Positions 1 to 12,233 of a DNA stretch of 64,000 nucleotides are shown here, one piece after another (the first letter of the stretch is position 1; each line of letters opens with the position of its first letter). The stretch comes from Lobosporangium transversale. Its lineage: Eukaryota; Mortierellomycota; Mortierellomycetes; Mortierellales; Mortierellaceae. The notes under the pieces are model-generated. The model was not told where the DNA came from and made no database searches. It was given only the letters and a program-made list of their open reading frames with translations. The translations under genes and the position numbers were made by a program. The stretch is taken from the NCBI RefSeq assembly GCF_002105155.1, contig NW_019029024.1, forward strand, positions 140,001-204,000. The letters are read 5' to 3'.

Positions 1-2721
1 GCAAACATTACTCAGATCAATGGTCAGCTGCAACCAGGTCAGATTGGCCAGCCTCAGCGACCTCTACCAGGAAATATTATACCAAATATTTCTAGCGCGG
101 ATCAGCTGATGCTTCTTCATCAGCATAATCAAAAGCTACAGCACGCACAAGCACAAGCACATTTGACTCTTCTTCAGCAACAGCAACAGCAGCAAGCACA
201 GCAGCAAGCACAGCAGCAAGCACAGCAGCAAGCACAACAGAAACAGCATGATCAAGATCAACAGCAAATAAAGCAGGAGCAGCAACCGGAGCATCAAGAG
301 CAGCAACAACAGCACGCTCAAACACAGGCTCAACAACAGGAGCAGCATAAAGTGCAGCAACCAGACATGCTTCAAGCACAACTACTACAGCAACAACAAA
401 ACATACAACAGCAGCGCAGCCCTCAGATACTGCAATCACCTCCGCAGCAGGCTGTGCAGCAAGCACAGCAGCCGCAGCTGAATGGTTCTCTGTCACAAAT
501 GAATCCAGGTAATACCATATCTAGCGCACCAATAACTATCTAGTTAGGATATCCTCCGTACTAATTCTCCTATACTTTATGCTCTTCAAACGATCTTTAC
601 TTAATCAGGTACTGTCAATCCCGGTGTTCCTGGTGCTGTCCCTAGCCGAGTTCCTCCCACGCACGCTTCAAGGGCTGCAGTCCAAGCCATGGTAGAAAGA
701 ATTCAGGCTAACAGAAGTATGTATAATACAACTTTAACCATGAGGCTTATTAGAACAAGGAGAAATTACGACCCCATGCTAACAATCGTTACATATTGGT
801 TTGTAAACTCGTTTATTTAGTTCCTCCAAACATATTACACGATCTAACACCGGAACAAAAACAGACAGTCAAGGAACAAATGAATTTGATGTTGCCTATG
901 GTTATGAAGCTGGACCAACTAATGCCTATTGTTTACGCCCTCACTAATAACCGTGATGCCATAATGAAACTGATATTGATGGTATGTTTGAATCAATGTG
1001 TTTTTATTTATTTAGTACATTACCATTATTTCTGATGGTCAGTGTTGTTTATTTACTTGATTACTTATTTATCTATTTATTTATTTTTTTTATAGAAATT
1101 TATGTTCCAAGATCAACTGGAGTCATTGAAGCATGAACAGTACAACATCACGCCAGAAAATCTTATTAAGATGAAAGAGCGATTGCATCACTGCTTTCTA
1201 TGGGTTAAATCCGAGACGCAAAATGGAGCCCTCGCTGGGGCAGCAACAGGCCAAAATGCGAACAATGTTTTAAATCGAATCAACAATGTTAATCCTGGCC
1301 AGATAACAGGACTCAATCCTAACGTTGGACCTGGACTGGTCTCAATCTCCGGACCAGGGGTTGATCCTTCAATGAATGCTAATCTGAATACAGGTGCCAA
1401 CAACTCTGTCGGCATGGTTGGCGCACAAACTGCAAATATACCAAACAATCCAGCCACGGTTCAGGCAACACCGTTACCATCTTCCGCAGCCCCTACCCCT
1501 CCAATGAAACCTGGATTGACGGCAGCTGACCTAAAATTACCACCGCCAAAGAAGGCTAACAGCTCGCCTCCAAACAGCTCATTCCCAACATCCCCAAGAT
1601 CGGAGGCAGGAACACCTTCAACACCAAGTCAAGCGGTCCAACGCACGGGGACTGCCGGGATTAATTCAACAATTGTTAAACAGGAAACGCCCAAGCAGGC
1701 CAAAACTCCTCAAGCCACTAATGCAAGTGTTGCTATAGACCAGTCTTCTCTGGCTGTGCCAGCTGTTCAAGGAGGCACTTCGCCAACACTTAATGTCACT
1801 AAGGCGCCAGATGGAACTAGTCTGACTTCATCTCAGCTTCTGTTGGCGCAACGTGCGCGCCAGTTGCAGCAGCAACAACAACACACTCAGGTTGACCAGA
1901 AGCAGCCCATCCCTTCCCCTATTCAGCAAACACAGCAGACCTTACTTACACCCCAACTACTACAGCAAGGTACAGTACAACTGCCTGCCCAGCCATCGAA
2001 TTTCGCACCAATGGCTGCGAAGGCAACTGCAAACAATTTGGACCAAATGTCCAAAGAAGAACTGATCCAACAAGGCCAAAACTTGCAGCGAGCCCTGGCC
2101 AGTAACGCACTCCGTGCAAGGGAGGCAGCACTCGTCAAAATGCAATTACAAAAGATACGTGGAGCGCTGGCAAAGCCACACAAGCAGGAACAATCAGCTC
2201 ATCTTAGTACTACGTCGGAACCTTTGCAACCCAAGGTCGCATCTTCCAGTTCTTCAGCCGATATGACTATCTCACAGCCCCAACCTTCGGGACCATTATC
2301 CTCAGCTGCTGGAACAACTGATAGTGGATCACAACTAAGAGAAATTCAAAAAGTTCAAGAGTCAAGACAACAGCAACAACAACAACACCCGATGCAGCCA
2401 ACAGATCCTCTTGAATTTTTAACAACAACTTATAAAACCCTAGTCGGCGTGAACGACACAGGAACTTTCAGTGATGAGGTGGTAACACGTGAATCCTTGT
2501 TTATGCTTCATAACACCTTTGAGGGCTTTGTTGGCAAGCGGGTGGGCAACGGGTCTAGAAAGGACATGTATGACGATGGCCCACGTAAGCGTGCAAGAAC
2601 TGAAGTTAAAGATGATGTACTTATTGCTCCGTTGTTGCATAGTGGGGATGGTGAGCCAGATGCCTACATAGCTAGTTACATTGATTGGGTTCAAGAGACC
2701 CAAGAGGTACAGACTGCTTGA
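1..2721 (+). CDS. Glutamine-rich nuclear protein, Med15/Gal11-like candidate (5' partial)
   Basis: The reading frame is already open at base 1, so the N-terminus lies outside the window. Exons read 1-508, 609-716, 821-981 and 1096-2721, all with GT-AG introns, and give 800 residues to a TGA. The first exon is almost pure Gln with His, encoded by CAG/CAA repeats. After it comes a compact helical segment (residues about 205-290) starting PPNILHDLTPEQKQ and containing FLWVKSE. A long S/T/P/Q-rich region follows, then a short predicted coiled segment (EELIQQGQNLQRAL), and a C-terminal part with a basic PRKRAR patch suited to nuclear import. The make-up is that of a transcription coactivator. A Mediator tail subunit such as Med15 is my best guess, from composition and layout rather than a clear family signature, so treat the name as tentative. 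The gene is convergent with the GRAM/VASt gene. Confidence 0.7.
187..240 (+). repeat. CAG/CAA tandem repeat coding poly-Gln/Ala
   Basis: A 12-nt unit (CAAGCACAGCAG) is repeated about four times in frame and encodes alternating Gln-Ala-Gln-Gln. It sits in a longer CAG/CAA tract and is a likely site of length variation between strains. Confidence 0.8.
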
Positions 2722-2859
2722 AAACCGTTCCCATGCAACCGCCCGTACAATATGTAGCAACACAGGCCCATCCGCACACTTTGAATTAGCTTGTGTATTG
2801 TATATTATTATTTTTTTTTTTTTCTTTTTCTTTTTTTTTTCCTTTTAGTACATTCGATT

Positions 2860-2865
2860 AATAAA
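2860..2865 (+). terminator. Putative polyadenylation hexamer
   Basis: AATAAA lies 139 nt after the stop codon of the Gln-rich gene, following a long T/C tract. It is only 66 nt before the stop codon of the convergent gene, so the two 3' UTRs probably overlap. Confidence 0.4.
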
Positions 2866-2930
2866 CTATATAGAATAAAAAAGCTATCGTATTAAAACTT
2901 CATTAGGGTATATATAAAGTATTAGATAAA

Positions 2931-5900
2931 CTAGTGTGGTTGGGGTAAATTTAGGCTACGGTTCAGTTCCAGCATGATTGTAAGTTTTTGGATCTCAGCT
3001 CGCAGTATCTCGGTTCGTATCCGTAACGGCAACACTATCGGTTGTTTTTGATAATACTGGTGCACCGAAATCTGATCAAAAGGAACATTTTGTTCAACCG
3101 CGCTGCGCTTGTACTTGAAGTCATTGGTTTGCAAGACAGTTGCAACACTTGAAACTGCGCTGAGGAGATGTAAGACATTTACGATTGTCATAAAGATCCC
3201 TAGAAGAAGTATGGGAGTTATTATTCGAGAATGAATTTGTCTTGGTGAGCTGCACGAATCCGATGCTCCTGTAGCAATGACAGATTGATCTGGTGTATCC
3301 GATACACATTCATGTCCAGCATCAACAGCATTCGATTGCGTTGATTCTGCCGACTGAGTGTCTTCAGTTTTGGTAGGCACTGTTATTGCCTCTGAATTGG
3401 TTTGCGCTTTTTCTTGCATTTTCGTTTCCGGTGGAGAAGAGGTTGGAAATAGATCATTGATAACAGCAAAGCTCTTGTCCAGTGCTTCTATCCAGAGGTG
3501 TGACACAGTCCTGATAGATCTCGTGGCAAAAGTAGCAGTCCTTAGTTGACCATTACTTAAAGACTGATCGTCCTGCTCCATCAGCTCCTTCGAGGAGGCC
3601 ATACGAGGGCTAATTGATTGCATGAAGTCCAACACCCCTGAACTTCTGTCTGACAAAGCTGTTGCATGCACCTGATGAAATGTTTCGATTGGTGACAAGG
3701 AGCTAGCAGTTCGCTGCATCGATATTATGGAAGGTCGACGTCCACGTCTTGGAGAGTTCCTCAAAAGCTGCTGCGAGAGTAAGGAAAGCGCAGTGCTGGA
3801 CTCAGAAAAGCTTCGCGGCGTTATTTGGAACCTCAATGGGGGTGACTCCATTGAAACATTGTCTAATTTGTTTTTTAGACTGTTATTGACGTTTTCTTGA
3901 GTAACAGAATGTGATACATTAGGGGCTTCCGATGTCAATTGGACTGAAGGCGCTTTCCATATGATAACAGTGTCATTTAGGGTGTCGGCAGCATCTACAA
4001 GCTGTCGAACGATTTCTCGATAGAATGCACATGATCTTTCCAAATAACTTGTTTCGATCATGCCGCCTAGTAGGATAGATTTTTTGAATGCCACTTGCGT
4101 GAAACACTTTATCCTTGTGTTTCCTAGCGACTCCCATGTTAGACAGATCTGAGTGGCAATTGTAAATTGATCACCGAATGGTATACTTGGCGTCTTAGAT
4201 TCAGTGCAGACGCGAATCACCCGATTGTCATGTCGTAAAACCTTTTGCGTTTCGAGGCAACAAATTGACGCTTTGGTCACTGCAAAAGTAGAAATAAATG
4301 AAGCATTAGGTCATTGAGTCATCAAACGATGAGATTGGAGACTACACATCGACGCAAGTACAAGCATTACAAAACTTACACATTGGAATATTGAAAGATA
4401 CAGAGTATTCGAGCTGTCTTGTCCGTCCTTCCCACTTGCTCTTACTACCTGTAAGCAATTCAGAGTCTAAAGACCATGGCGTGAACTTCACCTTCGAGGA
4501 TCCATCAACGCTCCTACGAGCCTCACAAATAAGCTTATTGCCAAATTCTGCTCCATCGCCTGAAAACAATAGATCGAAGCATTGTTCTAATGTCATAGGG
4601 ACTATGGTGGATAGGATTGCGTGTTTATAATGCCTTTCACAGTCACAAGGTGTGGGTCCTTGTGGTACCTCGAATGAATCACATATTGGCTCCGATTCGA
4701 GCAAGTTCGACTTCAGCGGAGGAGAGTTCGAAATTCGCTTGTTTAGTGCAAGCATGCTTGACCCCCTTTCTTTATGATTCTCGAATCTATTTCTTTCATT
4801 CCCTTTACTAGTATCCATAACAGTACTAAATATTTCACCCGACTTTATCACCCCACGGGTTGTCGACGACGAATGGGAGACCTTGGTTGTTGGAAGAGAT
4901 GGTGAAAGTAATAAAGGTGGCGGTGTTGGCGACTTGATGTTAGATCCTTGATAGGATCTTGAGGGCCCCAGGTTTCGTATCGGTATTGGTGCCACTGTAT
5001 CGTCTGCATGAATGGTAGTATTTGAGGTGTCTCCTGTACCTATGCAAGAGTGCGTCGAATCGTCGGAGCTTGAACTAGAATGACATGTACTGGGACTTAT
5101 TTCACGTCTCAATAGTAAGGTCCCAAAAAAGTCTGTCGAATCCATGGAGCTCGCCTGAAGATCAACACGATCAGAAGAATGTGAACGCCCTCTGCTTCCA
5201 ACATGTAAATTTGCGTTCTTGGTCCCATCCTGTCTCCAAGTCCTGCTATAAATATCCTGCTCGAGGCTCTTCTTATCAGTCTCGACAGTCCATGTGCTAT
5301 CTAACCACTGTGTCGATCCAATACCGTCATACATCGTGTTTGCATTGATAGTACTGTCCAATGTTCTGATTTGACGATCCTGACTTTTATTGACTATTAC
5401 CGCAGAATTTTTAGCCAATTGCTGATCACCCTTGGTTGTTGAACAACGAACTGACCAGAATCTTTCGATGTCTGCAATAGCGCGTTGTGGGTCTGAAATA
5501 TTCACCAATACGTATTCTGTCCCAAAAGAGCCCTTCTCTGAGATTGATCTCACTCCGATTCTGATAGAGTTTGAGTCATGACCTACTTCCTTTTGCTGTT
5601 TAAAAAACAGCAGGTCATGGTAGTCAATTATCATTCGAATGGCTTTTCCATCGCTCTTGCCATAGAAACATACATGTGTTTCCGTTACGTACAGCGCCCC
5701 TTCCCAAAGAAGATCTTGTTTCAGGGCACAGCAAATACTTATAGGATTTGGAAATGAATATGGCGTATTAGAGTGGGGCAAGGAATTAGAGAACTTCACA
5801 AGTGAAAGGCTATCGTAACTTTCAGGTGAAGGTGCAGATAATGTAGTAGGGTATGTAGACTCTAAGATTTCAGGGGGTGTTTGGGGCGGTGTTGAGAGGG

Positions 5901-6135
5901 ATGGTATACACGAATTTGAAGGTAACTTGAAGAGGTAGTCATGCTCCGGAAATGTGGTTATGAATTCGTGCTGTATCTTGGCTAGCTTTGAGATATTGTC
6001 CGCAGATACTAGATGATTGTCTGCACTGTCATCATTGCCACAGGTCAATAGGTTCTCAACCGAAGGCGAGCTGAAAATTGAAGTCTTTTCGCAGTTGGAT
6101 TGATGAACAGGCTTCACTTGGGGATCATACGACAT
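2931..6135 (-). CDS. GRAM and VASt domain membrane protein (LAM/Aster sterol-transfer family)
   Basis: Two exons on the minus strand, 6135-4380 and 4279-2931, give 1034 residues. A GRAM domain starts near residue 57 (EFITTFPEHDYLF) and resumes at about 134 with the hallmark CALKQDLLWEGALYVTE. A roughly 60-residue Ser/Pro-rich stretch is inserted between the two halves. The VASt (StART-like) domain runs from about 515 to 685 across the intron. One hydrophobic segment near residue 935 (ITPILLLGIFMTIVNVLHLL) acts as a C-terminal membrane anchor, followed by a short helical tail. Known relatives (yeast Lam/Ysp proteins, animal GRAMD1/Aster) sit in the ER at membrane contact sites and move sterols between ER and plasma membrane. 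That role is inferred from domain order. The long Ser-rich linker (residues 235-510) is typical of the fungal forms. Confidence 0.88.
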
Positions 6136-6573
6136 CTGGCTCTTGGTGTGCGCTGCTAGATAAAATAGAATTTACACAAAGTTTATTTTTCCAATACAAG
6201 GAACAGTAAATATTCATAATAACTACTTAAATTATGGTTTCAATACATTTGAAGCGCTCATCAAAGTCACCTTGGTGGTTCTGGATGCCATTAAAGGATC
6301 TGCTCTTATTAGCGTAGCACAGGGAACTCATGTTCTCTTGCGCTGCAATAGGCTTGGCAAATACTCGGCCTATTACTCAGCTTTCTTTTATAAATGCTAA
6401 TAAGGCAAGAGAGAAAGGAATGTTGGGATATGGCTAATTAATGCTCAGCTGATTGAACCAAGCGAAGCGTATCTGCCTTTTGCGCTGTCCATCCTGATGG
6501 CATCATTCATTTGTACATACAGGGAATTTATATTATGGATTTGATGACCTTGTAAGAGTTGGTAGAGGCGATT

Positions 6574-6614
<41 letters not shown>

Positions 6615-7772
6615 GTACAATAAAGTTGTCACACAGCTTAAAGTGTATTTTCAGGACAATGAATAGATGAAAGAATTGAATGTGATGAAGAATAAAATGT
6701 CTGAAAGTGATGGAGAATGAGAGAAAAAAAGACAGGGGCGAAAAAAGGGACAGAGAGAGTAAGGAAGAAGAGGGAAGAAAGAAGTTTAGCATTGTTGGTG
6801 GGGCGATTTGTTTATCGCAGGCATACTTGACATGGTACATGTACATGTAGTATAAAGTCAAATGAGCCAAGCCCAAGGATAAAAGATCAGGCCACTTCAT
6901 CTGGTGCTCATGATTTCGGCCCCTGTTGAAGACACACAAACAAACATTCAATATTAATACATTTAAGCATTCCCTTTATACATTCCCCACCAGTTTGGTG
7001 CGACTGTTGTCAACGTGAATGCATATCCAGTCTATTGTAACACAGGAAAGCCTTCGCTGCATGTCAGCCGATCAATGCACTTGCTAGACAATCTGCGTAT
7101 CCCCTATCCTAAAACATCGCCTGATCGACATTAGTTCATTTTACACTCGTTCTTCAGAAATCTGCTTGTTAGCTTTTAGTCCAGTTCAGTTTAGTATTAC
7201 AATCAAGAAATGTTCGACTCAGCTTAGTCATTCTAGCTTTATTTTTTCTTATTTGGTTCTTGATGTCACTTAATAAGTACTTTTTTCTTTATTTTTTTAC
7301 CTTGCGCACAAAGGAAGGACGCTTCCTGTGGCCATCATAGATAGGCTCTACTCTTTATGTGTATGATGGACAACAACGGTTTAGCAAAGGTGGGTGTTCA
7401 CGGCTCCAACTTCGTTATTATGACAGATGACAAATAGGCGAAAAGTAATGGAGATAAGAAGATTCATTTGTGGCTGAGATATTCAAGACCCAGCTGGCGC
7501 CGATGATTGCGTAGGTATCACAGAGTGAGGGTCTCACTTTGCATTGGATTTTCTTTGTCAAGACACTACTCTTTTTCTTCCCGCTATTAAACTCCTCCCC
7601 TTCGTCGATTACTTCCCTTCTCCTTCCTCAATGATATTCATGAACCCGTTAAACAGAGAATAGGTTTTCATTCACCTTCGATCAACAACAAGTCCTTCTC
7701 GCCCGCTTTTGGTATCTTTTGGTATTGAATAGCGCTCAGACCTTTTTTTTCCTTTCTTATCAGACATCCGAG
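6136..7772. other. Intergenic region between divergent genes
   Basis: No convincing gene is present. The stretch holds the 5' regions of the divergent GRAM/VASt and RhoGAP genes. A T9-A32 homopolymer junction lies at 6572-6612, and a purine-rich block at 6715-6785. The acceptor-like TTATCAG at 7757-7763, just before the RhoGAP ATG, would allow a 5' UTR intron, but I cannot identify the upstream exon. Confidence 0.6.
6572..6612. repeat. T9A32 homopolymer run
   Basis: Nine T followed directly by 32 A. It is one of many long mononucleotide tracts in this window. Confidence 0.9.
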
Positions 7773-10350
7773 ATGCCTCGACTACCATTCGCAAGAAGTT
7801 TTTTATCAGATAATACAGGTTCAACAAAAAACAACAAGATCGCACCCATACCTTTTGATAGTCAAACAAAAACACAAGGGCAGCTTCCAATAGTCGATGT
7901 CGGCCCGCCATTCCTTTCGCCGCTGATATTTGGACCTGATAACACATCCACAAATAGCTTTGACCTTGATGAAATATTTGAGTCTGGGGGTTATACCAGA
8001 GCAGCCTCAACACAATCTTTGACTTTATCATCAAAAGTCCTTGAAAATACCAGACTACAAGTTGGAGAATCAGAGGATAGTTTCCACTGCGGTTCCAGAC
8101 CACACCTCAAAGAATCGAAACTAAATGGCAATACCCTTTCGAGTTCTGAGCACAGAAGCCAACCTTCATTGGAGAATGCAAGAACACAATCTCCTACAAG
8201 CAATTTAAGCTATAACGGTCATCATTCCAATTCCTTACCCCAGTCGGATGATAAAGAGGTAAGTATATGTATGCTTGACGAATCTCGCACCGTACAGAAC
8301 AATATAAGCTGACTTCTGACAGTTCTGATACTTAGCAACGCATTCGAGGATTAACTATAGGTGAAGCTGAGATCTTCATAAAAGAACTCTGCACGGAGTT
8401 AGCGAAATATGATCCAATGAATCCGTTGCTCCATAAAATATCACAACAGTCAGAGCAAGGGGTTAAAGAGAGAGATATTGAGAAAGATGCCATAGCCACA
8501 TGCCGTGGAATGAGGGGAATCGAACAGAGGTAAAATGGACTCAAAATATGATCAATACATGTATCTCATAAAAGTACCGAATTAAACGTGTTGTTAATTT
8601 TTTTTATAAAAATTTACAATATGCTAAAATAGGATCGTAGAAAAAAATTTGGAAGGGCCTTGGGATAAATTGGAAACATCGCTTGCTCCAAAGCTACAGC
8701 GTAGTTCAGATGATGAGCTCCCGGAGAAATTATCCTCAGCAGAGGTGAAACTTCTCCAGGAACAAAAAAAATACCTCCAACGTGAGGTACATCTCCTTTT
8801 GGAACAACATGATGTAATGATGAGCGAGATACAGAATCTCACGGTTCGTATTGCTGAACTATCAGCTGTCAATAACGACTCATTTAAGGGGACACAGGAT
8901 GCAAATCCAGCTACTGCACGACCCAACAGTAGTAATAGTATGCTTCAATTATTTACAGAAAAGATCAAGCGAGAGCAAAAGCTTAGCGGAGGAAACCACT
9001 ATGACGCTGAAAGCGGTCATCTTCTGAGCGACAAGGAGTCAATACTATCTTTCAACTTGGATCTGTCGCCTGAGAATTCTCATGATTACTCCAATCGTGG
9101 TAGCGCCATGGATTCAATCAAGGATAAATATCATGAGGTCCATGTAGATGAAGGGGGAGGTCTCGTTCTAAGGAAAGTTAACAAGAGGGGAACACCGAAT
9201 ACTATCAGGAGTGTTGGAACTATATTTAACAAGTTTCTTGGAGATGGTTCAAGTCTCAGTCATGAAAACTCGAATAACGCTGTAGATCAGTTGAGCAACT
9301 CAGACGATAGTGAAACCCGGTCTTTGGGTGAACTATTTCCGGAGCGCCACTACTTTCTACAACACAATTTTGTCCGTCCCGTGCGTTGTGAATTCTGTGA
9401 AAATAAATTATGGGGCCGTGAATATAAATGTCGTGGTAAGACACTTAGTTTCTTGAGTTATTTTCTTTTTTTATTGGTGCAGATAGACGTCTTCTGAATA
9501 TACTGATGATTTTATTTTAGATTGTGGGATAGTAATCCATGGAAAATGCAAAAGTGAATCGATCCCAGTGTGTTCTAAACGAATTACGGACTCAAGTGCA
9601 GGTTGCATGGACCTTGTTACTCCGACCCTATCAAACGCAAGAGCCATGTTTGGAACTAGTTTGACAGAACAACTGGAATATGAACAAAGTAACATTCCCC
9701 TGGTCGTAGAAAAGTGTATTGAGGCAGTGAATAAGCGGGGCCTGGAAGTCGAAGGAATCTATCGTCGGTCAGGATTGGCGGCAGAGATAAAGCAACTTGT
9801 GCAAGCATATGATAGTGGCCAACAGCCAGATCTCTTAGACTCTACATTATTCCAGGACATTTGTTCGATCACATCCGTTCTAAAACAGTACCTTCGCAGT
9901 TTACCGGAGCCTCTCATCCCTTTTACCTTGTATAACAGCTTCATGGATGCAGTCAGTCTCTCTCAGAATAACGACAGGATCCAGATGTCTAGACATCTGA
10001 TTGAACATATGCCCTACGCACACTATCAGACGGTCAAGTTGTTATTAGAACATCTGAGAAAAGTGACCTTTCATGAAAGAGTCAACCTCATGACTGCCAA
10101 GAACCTTTCTGTAGTGTTTGGACCAACATTGATGCGAAATCCCGATCCGACCCGAGAGATCGAGGATATGACATTGAGAAACCTGGTGATTGAGCACCTA
10201 ATAATTAATGTCCATAATCTCTTTGATACAGCCGTTTCGAACGACGTCAATGGAACTCTCTTGAGAGGTAATGCCAATATCAGGACCGATACGTCGCCCA
10301 ATAGTCTTTCTTCAGAGTCAAGTATGGACACTGCTGAAGATGCTTACTAA
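7773..10350 (+). CDS. C1 domain Rho GTPase-activating protein
   Basis: Four exons (7773-8258, 8336-8529, 8633-9435, 9521-10350) join to 770 residues. The start chosen is the first true ATG of the frame (MPRLPFARSF). The N-terminal third is Ser-rich and probably disordered. A coiled coil follows near residues 240-300 (EQKKYLQREVHLLLEQ). A C1 zinc finger at about 465-510 begins HNFVRPVRCEFC and is completed by the last exon with CGIVIHGKC. The RhoGAP domain covers about 545-730 with the arginine-finger motif GIYRRSG and the conserved NLSVVFGPTL. Such proteins speed GTP hydrolysis by Rho/Cdc42-type GTPases to control polarity and wall synthesis. The C1 domain suggests membrane recruitment, perhaps by diacylglycerol. 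I see no LIM, PH or PX domain, which separates it from Rga1- and Bem3-type yeast proteins unless extra 5' exons exist. Confidence 0.92.
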
Positions 10351-10811
10351 GAGGATGGAGATTCCAACATGATAGCTTGTAGTGATATCAGGTAGCAAGA
10401 GACTTTGTCCTGCCAGCCATTGATGAATATCCAATCTTTCCATTCAGCCACAATATCAATTTAGGATAGGCTGTGTGTGTAGCAGGCACAATATTTATTG
10501 TTGTACAAACAATCCAGATTTAGGGCCGAAATAGATGTCGACAGTGTATTTATAGCTAATTTTGGCGCATGGATGCAACGGTGCATTTTTTGTGGGTATA
10601 TTAAAAAATGCTCAGGTTTTTGGCACTGCTCGATGTTGCACTGCCTTCCTGCAATTATTTAAACAAAAGTCTCCGTTTTTTTATTTTTTTTTATTTTTTA
10701 ACAGTCTTTTTTTTTTTGTACATCATCTTTCTCTTTCTCATCCTCATTCCTCATCCTCTTCATCCACATCTTCATTGCCCAACTCTCCTTTACCTGTTCC
10801 AATTTTTCCCA
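10351..10811. other. Intergenic region, 5' of epimerase gene
   Basis: Holds the RhoGAP 3' UTR and the epimerase promoter. The last 130 nt before the epimerase ATG are strongly pyrimidine-rich (T runs, then CTCATCCTC-type repeats), as in several other genes here. No gene is seen. Confidence 0.6.
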
Positions 10812-12087
10812 ATGAGCCTATCGAAGCAAACGATTCTAGTTACAGGAGGATGTGGTTACATCGGTTCTCATACAGTCCTACGTCTGCTTGAGAATGGTTA
10901 CAAGGTTGTTGTTGTCGATAATCTCTCCAACTCTTCCTATGAGTCACTTCGCCGTGTGTACAAGCTTTACGGCATCACTGCCTCTACTTCATCCTCTCCT
11001 GCGTATAATGATGCTATTCTTCCACTTGAGACCCTGATACCCTTCTTTCAGGTCGACATCCTTGACCGTGCTGGACTCGTCAAGGTGTTTGAGGCTCATC
11101 CCGAGATTTCTGCTGTGATTCATTTTGCAGGCCGCAAAGCCGTAGGGGAATCAGGCAGGATTCCACTCGACTACTACAATGTCAACATTGCAGGGACGGT
11201 TAATCTATTACAAGTCATGGAAGACTTTTCTGTACGCAAGATTGTCTTTTCATCTTCGGCTACAGTTTATGGCAATCCTCCTCATATCCCTATTCCTGAG
11301 GAATCCCCTATTGTTGCGTCCATGAGCCCTTATGGCCGCACAAAGGTCTTTTTGGAACACATTATCAAAGATCAATGTGTAGCCTCAGCTGTGAAACAAC
11401 AGGAGTATCAAAAAGAAATCAATGGTCATTCAAATGGTCATGATACATCGAAAAACTATGAATGGAGTGCTATTTTATTGCGATACTTCAATCCAGCGGG
11501 TGCACATCCAAGTGGTATCATGGGTGAAGACCCTCAAGGCATTCCTAATAATCTGATGCCGTTCCTGGCGCAGGTCGCTGTTGGTAATTTAGAGAAATTG
11601 TCTGTGTTTGGCAATGATTATCCCACAAAGGATGGTACCTGTATTCGGTAGGTTATTATTATTGTTGTTTACATCCCCCTCTTTTTATTTTTTCTAATAT
11701 TGAAATATGTTAATCCCCCTTTTTAGTGACTATCTTCATGTAGTAGACTTGGCCCAGGGTCACGTTGCCGCTTTGAACAAGATTGAACAGGAACAGGCTG
11801 CAGGGATTTATGGTTGCAAGGCTTATAATTTAGGTACAGGCACAGGGTACACAGTGTTGGACATGATCAAGGCCTTTAATAAGGCTGTAGGGCGTGAGCT
11901 TCCTTTTATCATCACAGAACGTCGCCCTGGCGATGTTCCAAACTTGACTGCAGATCCTCGCCTGGCTAACCGGGAACTAAACTGGAAGGCTGAAAAGACC
12001 TTAGACGAGATGTGCTTGGATCTTTGGAGATGGCAGCGTAACAATCCAAGAGGATATGATACAGTTTCCAGTTCCAGTCCCAACTAA
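10812..12087 (+). CDS. GAL10: UDP-glucose 4-epimerase
   Basis: Two exons, 10812-11647 and 11727-12087, give 398 residues. The start is the ATG just ahead of the NAD-binding fold (SLSKQTILVTGG). The Rossmann motif TGGCGYIGSH is at residues 11-20. The catalytic Tyr-Lys pair lies in SPYGRTK near residue 173, with the Ser of FSSSATVYG before it. The splice joins the conserved DGTCIRDYLHVVDLA. The enzyme interconverts UDP-glucose and UDP-galactose in the Leloir pathway and supplies UDP-galactose for glycans. It is the short epimerase-only form and lacks the mutarotase domain fused in Saccharomyces Gal10. A hydrophilic insertion of about 20 residues (near KEINGHSNGHD) follows the catalytic region. 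An upstream in-frame ATG at 10608 would add a hydrophobic leader, but that stretch looks like 5' UTR. Confidence 0.95.
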
Positions 12088-12233
12088 ACATGTACAAAAA
12101 AAAAAAAGGGCAATAGAACATAGCATAGTAACGGCCGCAGCAGTTGCGTTTTATATTTAGAGCTTACGTCCGTTTTACATATAGAGCTTGCGTCCCTTTT
12201 ACATTAAATAATACCCTCATTAGAAACCTATCT

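Noticed and set aside
1188-1457. Antisense frame in the Gln-rich gene
   Set aside because: Shadow of the coding strand with no independent evidence.
6445-6951. 168-codon frame on the minus strand
   Set aside because: It includes a translated homopolymer (poly-Phe and Leu/Ser runs), has no domain and lies in a spacer.
7719-7772. Upstream extension of the RhoGAP frame
   Set aside because: It has no ATG; the first ATG of the frame is at 7773.
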